A DNA stretch of 64,000 nt from positions 62,001 to 126,000 of the forward strand of contig NZ_PJIN01000005.1 of the NCBI RefSeq assembly GCF_002929705.1, read 5' to 3'. Shown here in pieces: positions 7,803 to 16,139 of the stretch (its first letter is position 1; each line of letters opens with the position of its first letter). Source of the stretch: Arthrobacter sp. N199823. GTDB taxonomy: Bacteria; Actinomycetota; Actinomycetes; Actinomycetales; Micrococcaceae. The translations under genes were made by a program, and so were the position numbers. Below the pieces are notes generated by a model. That model did not search any database and was not told the DNA's origin. It saw only the letters and a program-made list of their open reading frames with translations.

Positions 7803-9224
7803 CTAGACCAGTTCCTTGGCTGATTCCGCTGTTGCCGTGGCGTCCTTGGCCTCTTCGGCTGCGTAGGCAGCAGCGTCGGCAGCAGCGTCGGCAACGTCGG
7901 CAACGTCGGCAGCAGCGGCAGCAGCGTCGGAAACCCAGAATCCGCCGTCCGGGAACGTGAATTCGGCAATGGATGCGGCGTGCATTTCGCTTCCGCCGCC
8001 GGGTGCCAGCGGCGGCCAGTAGCAACCGTCATGGACGTCGATCGGGGTGACAAAGTGTTCGTGGAGGTGATCGACAAACTCAATCATGCGGTCATCTTTT
8101 TTGCCCGAGACAGCCACGAAGTCAAACATGGACAGGTGCTGAACAGCCTCGCACAGGCCAACACCCCCGGCATGGGGGCAGACGCGGACGCCGAATTTGG
8201 CGGCCAGCAGCAAAATGGCCACGTTTTCGTTGACTCCGGCCACGCGGGCGGCATCAATCTGCAGCACCTGAAGGGCGTCTGCCTGCAGCATCTGCTTGAA
8301 CACCACGCGGTTCTGCACGTGCTCGCCGGTGGCCACCGGGATCGGGTCAACGCCGCGGGCAATGGCTGCATGGCCCAAAATGTCATCGGGGCTGGTGGGC
8401 TCTTCAATCCAGGCAATATCGAAGGGCGCCAAATGGCTCATCCACTCAATGGCCTCCTGGACATCCCAGCGCTGGTTGGCGTCAACAGCCACCTTGATAT
8501 CAGGCCCGACGGCGGCACGTGCTGTCCGGAGGCGGCGCACGTCATCGGCGAGATCGGCGCCGACCTTGAGCTTGATCTGCTTGAAACCGGCGGCAACAGC
8601 TTCCTTGGCGAGACGGGTCAGCTTCTCATCCGAGTAGCCCAACCATCCTGGGGTGGTGGTGTAGCCGGGGTAACCTTCGGCCAGCATTGTTGCGGTGCGC
8701 TCTGCACGGCCGGGCAGTGCTGCGGTCAGGATCTCCAGCGCTTCATCCCGGGTCAGGGCATCGGTGAGGTAGCGGAAGTCAACCAGGTCAACGAGTTCTT
8801 CCGGGCTCATGGCGGCCAGCAGCTGCCATAACGGCAGGCCGGCACGCTTGGACTTCAGGTCCCACAAGGCGTTGACAACGGCACCGATAGCCATGTGCAT
8901 GACACCCTTTTCCGGGCCCAGCCAGCGCAGCTGCGAATCGTGGGTGAGTTCCTTCCACGTCCGGCCCATGTCGGCGAGGATCTCTTCGGCATTGCGACCC
9001 AACAGGTACGGGGTCAGTGCCTTGATGGCTGCCGTCTCCACGTCATTGCCGCGGCCAATGGTGAACACAAAGCCGTGACCCTCGTGGCCGTCGTCGCTGT
9101 CTGTAACCACTCGCAAGTAGGCGGCCGAATAGTCCGGATCCGGGTTCATGGCGTCGGAGCCATCCAAGTCACGTGAGGTTGGAAAACGCACGTCACTGGT
9201 TTCCACGGCGATGATGGTGCTCAC
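7803..9224 (-). CDS. L-fuconate dehydratase (enolase superfamily) with unusual Ala-rich C-terminal tail
   Basis: This 473-residue enolase-superfamily enzyme dehydrates L-fuconate to 2-keto-3-deoxy-L-fuconate. Visible active-site residues are the KxK pair at 218/220, metal ligands D248, E274 and E301, and a His at 351 in CPHAGGVGL, as expected of fuconate dehydratases. The GTG at 9224 has GGGAG six bases upstream. The normal fold ends near residue 432. The last 40 or so residues are almost only Ala, Asp, Glu, Val and Lys, encoded by repeats of GCAGCGTCG-like units (about 7806-7930). The tail looks like a recent repeat expansion. It is the first gene of the leftward enzyme operon. Confidence 0.93.
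   Translation of the reverse strand: MSTIIAVETSDVRFPTSRDLDGSDAMNPDPDYSAAYLRVVTDSDDGHEGHGFVFTIGRGNDVETAAIKALTPYLLGRNAEEILADMGRTWKELTHDSQLRWLGPEKGVMHMAIGAVVNALWDLKSKRAGLPLWQLLAAMSPEELVDLVDFRYLTDALTRDEALEILTAALPGRAERTATMLAEGYPGYTTTPGWLGYSDEKLTRLAKEAVAAGFKQIKLKVGADLADDVRRLRTARAAVGPDIKVAVDANQRWDVQEAIEWMSHLAPFDIAWIEEPTSPDDILGHAAIARGVDPIPVATGEHVQNRVVFKQMLQADALQVLQIDAARVAGVNENVAILLLAAKFGVRVCPHAGGVGLCEAVQHLSMFDFVAVSGKKDDRMIEFVDHLHEHFVTPIDVHDGCYWPPLAPGGGSEMHAASIAEFTFPDGGFWVSDAAAAAADVADVADAAADAAAYAAEEAKDATATAESAKELV
7806..7932 (-). repeat. Microsatellite-like coding repeat in the dehydratase tail
   Basis: On the plus strand the stretch 7868-7932 is built of short units such as GCAGCGTCG, GCAACGTCG and GCAGCG in near-tandem order. 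On the coding strand they give runs of Ala and Asp. The repeat lies wholly within the extra C-terminal tail of the fuconate dehydratase and changes neither the stop nor the downstream fucosidase start. Confidence 0.75.
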
Positions 9225-9457
9225 GGGCTGCTCCCTGTCAAAGAAGTTAGAAGAGTTTAGAAAAGACTAGAAAAGTTAGCTCTAGCTAAACATCCGATGT
9301 TTCGCCTGTCAATATGGGACTCAATGCTGAAATACTGGCAAGATGTGGGTAAAGTGTGAGTAAAGTCGCAAGAAAGTTCCGATGTTAACGTCCTATGGAT
9401 GCGCATCAACACCAGGCACCGCACTCATCGCGGTGGTACGTAGAGGATATGAATTCC
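9225..9457. promoter_or_regulatory. Divergent promoter region of the two fucose enzyme operons
   Basis: About 230 bases separate the oppositely directed dehydratase and hydrolase genes. The region is AT-rich and holds an ACATCCGATGT operator (9290-9300), four degenerate 10-base repeats (9241-9280), a doubled GTAAAGT motif near 9352-9368, and a weaker half-match TTCCGATGTT near 9377-9386 closer to the rightward operon. No unambiguous -35/-10 pair was found. Confidence 0.6.
9289..9301. promoter_or_regulatory. Operator AACATCCGATGTT (fuconate dehydratase operon)
   Basis: The 13-base sequence is a perfect inverted repeat (AACATC and GATGTT) around one base. It lies 65 bases upstream of the dehydratase start. 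Its central 11-mer is identical to that in front of the transport operon at 4232-4242. Confidence 0.7.
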
Positions 9458-10348
9458 ATGAAGATTGCACGCCTAGGCGATCCAGGCCAGGAAATTCCCG
9501 TGGTCGTTGCCACCGATTCCAACGGAACCGAGCAAAGCTACGATGCACGCTCCCTGACAGCCGAGATCGACGGCGCGTTCCTGGCCAACGACGGCCTGAG
9601 TGCACTGCGCAAAGCGCTGAAAAACGGCTCGCTGCCGATTCTTGCGAATGCCGCGGAACTGCGCATCGGCTCCCCCGTCGCCCGCCCCAATAACGTCATC
9701 TGCATCGGCATGAACTACGCCGCGCACGCAGCCGAGTCAGGTGCCAGGCCGCCCACCATCCCCGTGGTCTTCTTGAAGCCGAACAACACCGTGACCGGCC
9801 CGTATGACGCCGCTCCCCTTCCCCCACTAGCCCAAAAATATGATTGGGAAGTTGAGCTGGGCGTCGTGATCGGCCGCGAGGTCAGCTACCTTTCCTCTGT
9901 GGAAGAAGCCGCTGCTGCCGTGGCTGGTTACGTGGTTGCTAACGACCTTTCCGAACGCGAATACCAGCTTCCCGGCGCGGCTGGCCAGTGGACCAAGGGC
10001 AAATCCTTGCCCAAGTCCACCCCTCTGGGCCCGTGGTTTGTGCCCGCCGATGAGGCTGACGGCAACAATCTGCGTTTGCGCAGCTGGGTCAATGGAGAAC
10101 CTCGGCAGGATTCCAACACGGCTGATCTGATCTTTGATGTGCCCACTGCCATCCACCATCTGAGCCAGTACATGGTGCTTGAGGCTGGAGACGTCATTTT
10201 GACCGGGACACCCGAAGGTGTGGCCCTATCGGGCCGCTTCCCCTACATCCAGGACGGGGACGTCGTCGAGGTTGAGATTGACGGCTTGGGCCGCCAGCGT
10301 CAGGAATTCTTCCGCGTCACCACCACTACCGCCAGTCAAGAGGCATAA
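9458..10348 (+). CDS. Fumarylacetoacetate hydrolase family protein, probable 2,4-diketo-3-deoxy-L-fuconate hydrolase
   Basis: The protein (296 residues from the ATG at 9458) begins MKIARLGDPGQEIPVV, the usual start of this subfamily; GAGGA lies about ten bases upstream. In-frame ATGs at 9395 and 9449 are less likely. FAH-fold signatures are NVICIGMNYAAHAAE near residue 75, the metal-binding EVELGVVIGREV near 130, VANDLSERE near 160, and GDVILTGTPEGVA near 245. In the fucose route it would cleave the diketo acid to pyruvate and lactate. Its stop is directly followed by the dehydrogenase ATG, so the two are co-transcribed. Confidence 0.87.
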   Translation: MKIARLGDPGQEIPVVVATDSNGTEQSYDARSLTAEIDGAFLANDGLSALRKALKNGSLPILANAAELRIGSPVARPNNVICIGMNYAAHAAESGARPPTIPVVFLKPNNTVTGPYDAAPLPPLAQKYDWEVELGVVIGREVSYLSSVEEAAAAVAGYVVANDLSEREYQLPGAAGQWTKGKSLPKSTPLGPWFVPADEADGNNLRLRSWVNGEPRQDSNTADLIFDVPTAIHHLSQYMVLEAGDVILTGTPEGVALSGRFPYIQDGDVVEVEIDGLGRQRQEFFRVTTTTASQEA

Positions 10349-11104
10349 ATGAGCCAGGAACTTTCCACTCTCACAGCCGTTGTCACCGGCGGCGCATCGG
10401 GCATTGGCGCAGCCATTGCCGCCAAGTTGCAGGCCATGGGCGCACAGGTTGCCGTCCTGGATCTGAACCTGAAGGACCTCCCCGAGGGCCAGCTCGGATT
10501 TGCCTGCGACGTCTCCGACGACGCCTCGGTGGTGGCTGCCATCGCTGGCACCGTTGAGGCGTTTGGCGGCGTGGACATTGTTGTTAACAACGCTGGCATC
10601 GGCGCCATCGGATCCGTGGAAGACAACAATGACGAGGAATGGGCCCGCGTGTGGAACATCAACGTCGTGGGCATGGTCCGTGTTTCACGCGCCGCACTGC
10701 CGCATCTGCGCCAGTCCTCCAGCGCCGCCATTGTGAATATTTCCTCCATTGCGGCGACGGCGGGACTGCCCGCACGTGCCCTCTACTCGGCTACCAAGGG
10801 CGCAGTGTTGTCACTGACCCAGGCCATGGCCGCCGACCATCTCCGTGAAGGTATCCGCGTCAACGCCGTGAACCCGGGCACCGCAGACACCCCGTGGATT
10901 GGGCGGCTGCTCTCTCAGGCCGATGACCCCGCCGCCGAGCGTGCAGCGCTCAACGCCCGGCAGCCGCATGGCCGCATGGTCACGGCCGATGAAGTTGCTG
11001 GCGCTGTGGCCTACCTGGCCAGCCCACTGTCAGGTTCCACGTCTGGAACCTCCATTGCAGTAGACGGCGGCATGCAGGCTCTGCGCTTACGCCCCGTCGG
11101 ATAA
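10349..11104 (+). CDS. Short-chain dehydrogenase, probable 2-keto-3-deoxy-L-fuconate dehydrogenase
   Basis: The 251-residue classical SDR has the nucleotide-binding GGASGIG near residue 12, an NNAG motif near 75, a catalytic Ser in NISSIAA and the catalytic YSATK near 145. An acidic residue after the second strand (VLDLN) suggests NAD preference. Pathway position implies oxidation of 2-keto-3-deoxy-L-fuconate to the 2,4-diketo acid used by the hydrolase gene just upstream. The start follows the previous stop without a gap. It ends before a repeat array. Confidence 0.87.
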   Translation: MSQELSTLTAVVTGGASGIGAAIAAKLQAMGAQVAVLDLNLKDLPEGQLGFACDVSDDASVVAAIAGTVEAFGGVDIVVNNAGIGAIGSVEDNNDEEWARVWNINVVGMVRVSRAALPHLRQSSSAAIVNISSIAATAGLPARALYSATKGAVLSLTQAMAADHLREGIRVNAVNPGTADTPWIGRLLSQADDPAAERAALNARQPHGRMVTADEVAGAVAYLASPLSGSTSGTSIAVDGGMQALRLRPVG

Positions 11105-11110
11105 CACCCC

Positions 11111-11227
11111 GACGCCGCATCACTTTCCGGCCCTTCTTGACCGACGCTGCATCACCTTCCGGCCCTTCTTGACCGACGCTGCATCACCTTCCGGCCGTTT
11201 TGCAACATCGCTGCATCACCTTCCGGG
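11111..11227. repeat. Array of 32-bp intergenic repeats, forward copies
   Basis: Four copies begin at 11111, 11143, 11175 and 11207, exactly 32 bases apart. Each has the core GACGCTGCATCACCTTCCGG with small changes; the fourth is shorter. Copies follow each other without unique spacers. Together with the inverted copies at 11277-11372 they can fold into long stems between two convergent genes. Confidence 0.9.
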
Positions 11228-11276
11228 GTTAATCCCATTACGCTCCCTCACTGACAGAGACGCGATGCCAGAAATA

Positions 11277-11372
11277 GCCGGAAAGCGATGCGGCGTTGCA
11301 CAAAACTGGCCGGAACATGATGCCGCGTTGCCCAAAACCCGCCGGAAAGTGATGCGGCGTTGGGTGAGGGTT
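11277..11372. repeat. Array of 32-bp intergenic repeats, inverted copies
   Basis: Three copies begin at 11277, 11309 and 11341, again 32 bases apart. They read GCCGGAAAGTGATGCGGCGT with variations, the reverse complement of the copies at 11111-11227. The last copy runs into the stop codon of the helicase gene. A bidirectional transcription stop is a plausible effect. Confidence 0.9.
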
Positions 11373-13596
11373 AGCCGGCCTGGGCCAAAACAAGCGGCAG
11401 GACTTGCGCAGCTCCCGCACCTCGCAGGGCTCGGCCAGCTACGGTGAGGCTCCAGCGGCTGTCTACCAAATCATCGAGCAGGAGTACCGGGCCCGGATTG
11501 GCGCCGAGCGCGGCAGCAAGTTCCGGGCCAACAGCAAAACGGTCCCACACCCCGGCCAAACGGTAAGCACTGTTGCCGCCGCGCTGGCCAGTGGGTCCAC
11601 CGAATTCCAGCTGCATCTCGCCGAGGTACGGCAGCTGGCCAATCTCACAAATGGCCTGGGCAAATGATTGCAGTAGCACTGGCTTGGTGCGCGAGGGCAT
11701 GGAAACTACGGCGACAGGGCGTCCTGACCCTTCCCAGCCGTGCTGACCCCACTCGCGCAGCACGGCCACCACGGCTTGGGCCATCCCCGTTTCAAGTGGG
11801 GCATCCGGGGCCTCGGCGGCGAACATGCTCCGCAGGGAGTTGCCCCATCCAAGATCGCTGAGCCTGGCTAGTATCCGTCCGCCGGAGACCAATTCACCGG
11901 CCTTGAGTTTGCCCTTGACGGGAACACCCAGCTTGTCCATTCCGGTGGGCCACATGGCCCGGGGGTCCAAGGGCAGCCCGGCATGACGCAGTGACTCGCC
12001 GGCCGCCTCGGCAGCACTGGAGACCACCTCGCCACTGAACCAGCGGCCCGTACAGTTATCGCACCGCCCGCACGGCGCTGCTGTTTCGTCATCGAGCGCG
12101 GCTGCCAAATATTCCATGCGGCAGCCGGACATGCGTTCGTATTCCACCATGGACTGCTGCTCATCCACCCGTGCCTGGGCTATGCGGCGGTACCGTTCCT
12201 CGTCATAAACCCACGGTTGCCCTGTGGATTCCCAGCCCCCGGAGACCCTGCGGACGGCACCATCCACGGCAAGGACCTTCAATAGCAGTTCCAGCGGGGT
12301 CCGGCGCAAATCGACTCTGGCTTCCAGCGCGGGCGTGGACATGGCTTTGGCCGATTCACCCAGTGTGGACAGCACCGCCATGGCTTTGTCTTGGGCCGGC
12401 ATGGAGGCCGTGGCAAAGTAGCGCCAAATGTCAGCATCTTCGCTGCCCGGCAGGAGCAACACGTCGGCGTTCGCACTGCCACGGCCGGCACGGCCCACCT
12501 GTTGGTAGTAGGCCACCGGGGACGACGGCGCTCCCAAGTGAACAACGAATCCCAAGTCTGGTTTATCGAAGCCCATACCCAGAGCACTCGTGGCCACCAG
12601 CGCCTTCACCTGGTTATTCTTCAGGGCCTCTTCCAGCGCTTCGCGTTCCATGGTGTCGGTGCGACCCGTATAAGCCTTCACCGCGTGGCCTGCCCCGGCC
12701 AGCAGCCGGGCGGTGTCCTCAGCAGCGGACACCGTCAGGGTGTAAATGATGCCGCTGCCCGGCAGCTGCGCCAGATGTGTCAGTAGCCAACCGAGCCGGT
12801 CACGGGAATCAGCCAGCCGCAGCACGCCCAACCGCAGGGATTTCCTGGCCAGCGGTCCACGAATGGTGAACACGCCCTTGCCCAACTGCTCTTCAATATC
12901 AGCAACCACCCGGGAGTTGGCCGTGGCAGTGGTGGCCAATACCGGCACCGACGCCGGCAACTGCGCAATGAGGTCCGCAATGCGGCGGTAGTCCGGACGG
13001 AAGTCATGGCCCCAGTCAGAGATGCAGTGAGCCTCGTCAATCACCAGTAATCCGGTTCTGCGAATCAGCGTTGGCAGCTGATTCTCCCTGAACGACGGGT
13101 TGGTCAACCGCTCCGGGGACACCAGCAACACGTCCACTTCGTCGGCCGCCAAAGCAGCAGAGACCTCACCCCACTCGGTGGCATTGGCGGAGTTAATAGC
13201 CATGGCCCGCACCCCGGCACGCTCGGCAGCGGCAACCTGATCACGCATCAAGGCCAAGAGCGGGGAGACGATTAGGGTAGGGCCGGCCCCGCGGCCCCGC
13301 AGCAGGAGGGATGCCACAAAGTAAACGGCCGATTTTCCCCAGCCGGTGCGCTGAACAACCAAGGCGCGGCGTCCGGCGTCGACCAGAGCTTCTATGGCTT
13401 CATACTGTCCGTCATGAAAATCCGCGTCCGCCCTGCCCACCAGGGCGCGCAATACTTCCAGCGCTTGTTCCCGGGTCTCGCCCCGGCTCTGGGTCTGACT
13501 CGCACCCTGGCTCGCACCCTCGCCCGCGTCCCGATTCTCGGTTGAAAAGGCATTCTCGGCTGACGCGGACATTCCGGGGGCTGGCTGTGTTGTCAT
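11371..13596 (-). CDS. recQ: RecQ-family ATP-dependent DNA helicase with phosphoribosyltransferase-like C-terminus
   Basis: The protein (741 residues from the ATG at 13596; the open frame extends to 13647) has a low-complexity N-terminus, then RecQ motifs: QRTGWGKSAV (Walker A), VIDEAHCISDWGHDFRP (motif II), TTATAN (motif III) and QQVGRAGR (motif VI). A zinc cluster is seen at CRMEYL...CGRCDNC. The last 130 residues resemble a type I phosphoribosyltransferase fold, ending VLLLDDLVDSRWSL, where the DD pair of the PRPP loop is kept but the usual Thr-Gly is not. It unwinds DNA in repair. The start is uncertain because GAGGG is very close to the ATG. Confidence 0.88.
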   Translation of the reverse strand: MTTQPAPGMSASAENAFSTENRDAGEGASQGASQTQSRGETREQALEVLRALVGRADADFHDGQYEAIEALVDAGRRALVVQRTGWGKSAVYFVASLLLRGRGAGPTLIVSPLLALMRDQVAAAERAGVRAMAINSANATEWGEVSAALAADEVDVLLVSPERLTNPSFRENQLPTLIRRTGLLVIDEAHCISDWGHDFRPDYRRIADLIAQLPASVPVLATTATANSRVVADIEEQLGKGVFTIRGPLARKSLRLGVLRLADSRDRLGWLLTHLAQLPGSGIIYTLTVSAAEDTARLLAGAGHAVKAYTGRTDTMEREALEEALKNNQVKALVATSALGMGFDKPDLGFVVHLGAPSSPVAYYQQVGRAGRGSANADVLLLPGSEDADIWRYFATASMPAQDKAMAVLSTLGESAKAMSTPALEARVDLRRTPLELLLKVLAVDGAVRRVSGGWESTGQPWVYDEERYRRIAQARVDEQQSMVEYERMSGCRMEYLAAALDDETAAPCGRCDNCTGRWFSGEVVSSAAEAAGESLRHAGLPLDPRAMWPTGMDKLGVPVKGKLKAGELVSGGRILARLSDLGWGNSLRSMFAAEAPDAPLETGMAQAVVAVLREWGQHGWEGSGRPVAVVSMPSRTKPVLLQSFAQAICEIGQLPYLGEMQLEFGGPTGQRGGNSAYRLAGVWDRFAVGPELAAALGANPGPVLLLDDLVDSRWSLTVAGRALRGAGAAQVLPLVLAQAG

Positions 13597-13694
13597 ACCC
13601 TCAGTATTCCAGCGGCCACCGACACGCAATGCCTGACCCCAGTCCACGCTGTGGATAACTCCACCGTTTTGGTCTCCAGCGGTAGGATGGTCGG

Positions 13695-15113
13695 GTGACT
13701 ACTGAAGATAATTCGCCGGTTGACCTGTCCAGCTCTTTCAAGGCGTATGACGTGCGCGGGATCGTGGGGCAATCCATCACCGCCGCCTCCGTCAAAGCCG
13801 TCGGCGCTGCTTTCGTCGATGTGCTGGGACTGGAAGGCCAAAACATTTTGGTAGGCGGCGATATGCGCCCCTCCTCCCCCGAGTTCTCCCAAGCCTTTGC
13901 TGACGGCGCCGCAGGACGCGGGGCCAACGTTCAGTTGTTGGGCTTGATCTCCACCGATGAGCTGTACTTTGCATCAGGGGTGCTCAATGCCGCTGGCGTG
14001 GTTTTCACCGCCAGCCACAACCCTGCCGAATACAACGGCATGAAGATGACCAAGCCCGGCGCCGTCCCCGTTTCCTCGGAATCCGGGCTGACGGAAATCC
14101 GTGACCTGGCCCAGCAGTACCTCAGCGACGGCATCCCGAACACCCCCGGCACTGCGGGCACCATCGGCACAGCGGATGTTCTCAAGGACTACTCCGAATA
14201 CCTGCGCAAGCTGGTGGACCTTACCGGCTCACGCCCCCTGAAAATTGTGGTTGACGCTGGCAACGGCATGGCTGGCATGACCACCCCCGCCGTTCTGGGC
14301 GACACCCTGCTCCCTAGCTTGCCCTTCGAGATTATCCCGCTCTACTTTGAGCTCGACGGCACGTTCCCGAACCACCCGGCCAACCCGCTTGAACCGGCCA
14401 ACCTCGTGGACCTGCAGGCAGCAGTGGTCAAGCATGGCGCGGACATTGGTCTGGCGTTCGACGGCGACGCCGACCGCTGCTTCGTTATCGATGAGCTGGG
14501 GGCTCCGCTTTCGCCTTCGGCCGTCACCGCCTTGGTGGCTCGGCGCGAAATTGCCCGCGCGAAGGCCTTGGGCGAGGAACATCCCACAGTGATCCACAAC
14601 CTGATCACCTCCCGTGCAGTGCCTGAACTGATCACGCACGACGGCGGCCGCGCCGTCCGTACGCGCGTGGGCCACTCCTTCATCAAGGCCACCATGGCCG
14701 CCGAAGGCGCAGTTTTCGGTGGCGAGCATTCCGCTCACTACTACTTCCGCGACTTCTTCAATGCCGATACCGGCATGCTGGCCGCCATGCATGTGCTGGC
14801 CGCCCTCGGCGAGCAGAATGGCCCGTTGTCAGATCTGGGCCGCGAATACGAGCCCTACGTGTCCAGCGGCGAAATCAACTCCCAGCTGGCCGATGTCCCG
14901 GCCGCCGTGGCGCGCGTCCGCGCAGCCTACACACGCGATGATGTTGCGATTGACGAACTCGATGGCATCACCTTCACGGCCAAGGATGGCACCTGGTGGT
15001 TCAACCTGCGCGCCTCCAACACCGAGCCTTTCCTGCGTCTGAACGCCGAAGCCGTGGATGCCGAAACTATGGCTGACATCCGCGACGCCGTTCTGGAGCT
15101 GGTGCGCCAGTAG
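13695..15113 (+). CDS. manB: Phosphomannomutase/phosphoglucomutase
   Basis: The 472-residue alpha-D-phosphohexomutase has the four expected loops: the catalytic phosphoserine in TASHNPAEYNGMK near residue 112, metal-binding DGDADRCF near 258, sugar-binding GGEHSAHYYF near 343, and phosphate-binding RASNTEPFLRL near 440. It interconverts mannose (or glucose) 6- and 1-phosphates for GDP-mannose and cell-wall glycan synthesis. The start is the GTG at 13695 with AGGA upstream. It is divergent from recQ across about 100 bases. Confidence 0.93.
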   Translation: MTTEDNSPVDLSSSFKAYDVRGIVGQSITAASVKAVGAAFVDVLGLEGQNILVGGDMRPSSPEFSQAFADGAAGRGANVQLLGLISTDELYFASGVLNAAGVVFTASHNPAEYNGMKMTKPGAVPVSSESGLTEIRDLAQQYLSDGIPNTPGTAGTIGTADVLKDYSEYLRKLVDLTGSRPLKIVVDAGNGMAGMTTPAVLGDTLLPSLPFEIIPLYFELDGTFPNHPANPLEPANLVDLQAAVVKHGADIGLAFDGDADRCFVIDELGAPLSPSAVTALVARREIARAKALGEEHPTVIHNLITSRAVPELITHDGGRAVRTRVGHSFIKATMAAEGAVFGGEHSAHYYFRDFFNADTGMLAAMHVLAALGEQNGPLSDLGREYEPYVSSGEINSQLADVPAAVARVRAAYTRDDVAIDELDGITFTAKDGTWWFNLRASNTEPFLRLNAEAVDAETMADIRDAVLELVRQ

Positions 15114-15176
15114 CTTCCACAGCACCGGCAACACCGCTTCACACCAACACCAGCACCACTTTTTACAGGAGTACCT

Positions 15177-15632
15177 ATGGAGCCGAACACCCCCGAACAG
15201 TCCGAATCCGACCAGCTGGTTCAGGATGACCTGAACAAGCTCCTGGGCACCGCCTTGGGTGTTGCCGGGGAGCAGTTGGAAACCCACGGCGCCTTCCTCC
15301 CGGTGGGTTTGGTCATGAGTAACGATGGGGACCTGAGTTTGGTGGCCGTCTCCTCCAACGCCGTAGAAGGCGAAGGTGAAGAAGAGCTGGATGCCGATCA
15401 AATGGTGGCGGACCTGTTCGAGGCACTGAGCCAGCAGCGCGAGCAAAACCGGGCTGCCGCCGTCGTCTGTGACATTCATTTGCCAGACGATGCCACCGAC
15501 GCCATTCATGTGATGGCCGAGCACAGCACCGGCGTGAGTGTTTCCGCAGTCCGCCCCTACCGTCAGGCACCCACCGGCTGGGAATTCGGCAACCCGTTCC
15601 TGGAGCCTGGCGAGACCCAGATCTGGGCATGA
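15177..15632 (+). CDS. Conserved-looking acidic protein of unknown function
   Basis: This is a 151-residue soluble, strongly acidic protein with no signal peptide, membrane segment or recognised motif. It has a predicted alpha/beta pattern (GAFLPVGLVMSNDGDLSLVAV, then RAAAVVCDIHLP). CAGGAG precedes the ATG at a good distance. It lies 63 bases after the phosphomannomutase gene and four bases before the nsrR gene, so it may be co-transcribed with one or both. Function not assigned. Confidence 0.75.
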   Translation: MEPNTPEQSESDQLVQDDLNKLLGTALGVAGEQLETHGAFLPVGLVMSNDGDLSLVAVSSNAVEGEGEEELDADQMVADLFEALSQQREQNRAAAVVCDIHLPDDATDAIHVMAEHSTGVSVSAVRPYRQAPTGWEFGNPFLEPGETQIWA

Positions 15633-15635
15633 TCC

Positions 15636-16085
15636 ATGCGGATTAACGCCTTTTCAGACGTCAGTCTGAGGCTCTTGATGGTGTTAAGTTCCACCCCTGA
15701 GACCGAGCTCCCCACCACCCGCGAACTGGCTGAGATGGTGGGGACGCCCTACAACCACGTCAGTAAAGCCGTGCTCAAATTGCGCCAAATGGGGCTGGTC
15801 GAGGCCATCCGTGGCCGTAGCGGCGGCGTGCGAATCTCCGCTGCCGGCAAGGACGCGACCGTTGGCCGTGTGCTGCGCGTGCTCGACGATCACAACGACG
15901 TTGCCGAATGCCAAACGGACATGGGTGAATGCCCCTTGGTTCATGAGTGCGGTCTGCGCGGGGCCCTGAATCACGCCCGCGAATCCTTCTATGCCTCTCT
16001 GGACAATGTCAGCATTTACAGCTTGGCCCGGAAGACGACAAGCGGACCCACCGCTGTGACGTTAAGCACATCGCGCCCCTGCTAA
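15636..16085 (+). CDS. nsrR: Rrf2-family nitric-oxide-sensing repressor NsrR
   Basis: The 149-residue protein has an N-terminal winged helix (MRINAFSDVSLRLLM, then TPYNHVSKAVLKLRQ) and three cysteines at about 92, 99 and 105 in the order expected for the NsrR [4Fe-4S] cluster (ECQTDMGECPLVHECG). NsrR proteins release DNA when nitric oxide destroys the cluster. The neighbour downstream is a flavohaemoglobin, the classic target, and two dyads lie between them. It starts four bases after the preceding gene, with a weak ribosome site inside that gene's end. Confidence 0.9.
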   Translation: MRINAFSDVSLRLLMVLSSTPETELPTTRELAEMVGTPYNHVSKAVLKLRQMGLVEAIRGRSGGVRISAAGKDATVGRVLRVLDDHNDVAECQTDMGECPLVHECGLRGALNHARESFYASLDNVSIYSLARKTTSGPTAVTLSTSRPC

Positions 16086-16105
16086 TCCGCGCCGAATCAG
16101 CACAT

Positions 16106-16122
16106 TTCTACAAACTGTAGAA
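16106..16122. promoter_or_regulatory. Inverted repeat TTCTACAAACTGTAGAA upstream of hmp
   Basis: Seven-base arms (TTCTACA and TGTAGAA) flank three bases. It sits about 75-90 bases upstream of the flavohaemoglobin start and just after nsrR. It may be part of the hmp promoter or an operator for NsrR or another regulator. Confidence 0.5.
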
Positions 16123-16139
16123 ATTGTAGATTTAAACTC

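Noticed and set aside
7799-8083. N-terminal extension of the GH29 fucosidase
   Set aside because: The extension overlaps the end of the dehydratase gene, is low in complexity, and GH29 homology begins just after the ATG at 7798.
9382-9386. GATGTTAACGTC as an independent strong operator
   Set aside because: It is only a near-palindrome and a weaker match to the ACATCCGATGT motif; kept as a possible half-site, not as a separate feature.
11111-11372. CRISPR array suggested by regular 32-base repeats
   Set aside because: The repeats touch each other without unique spacers, occur in both orientations, and no cas gene is near.
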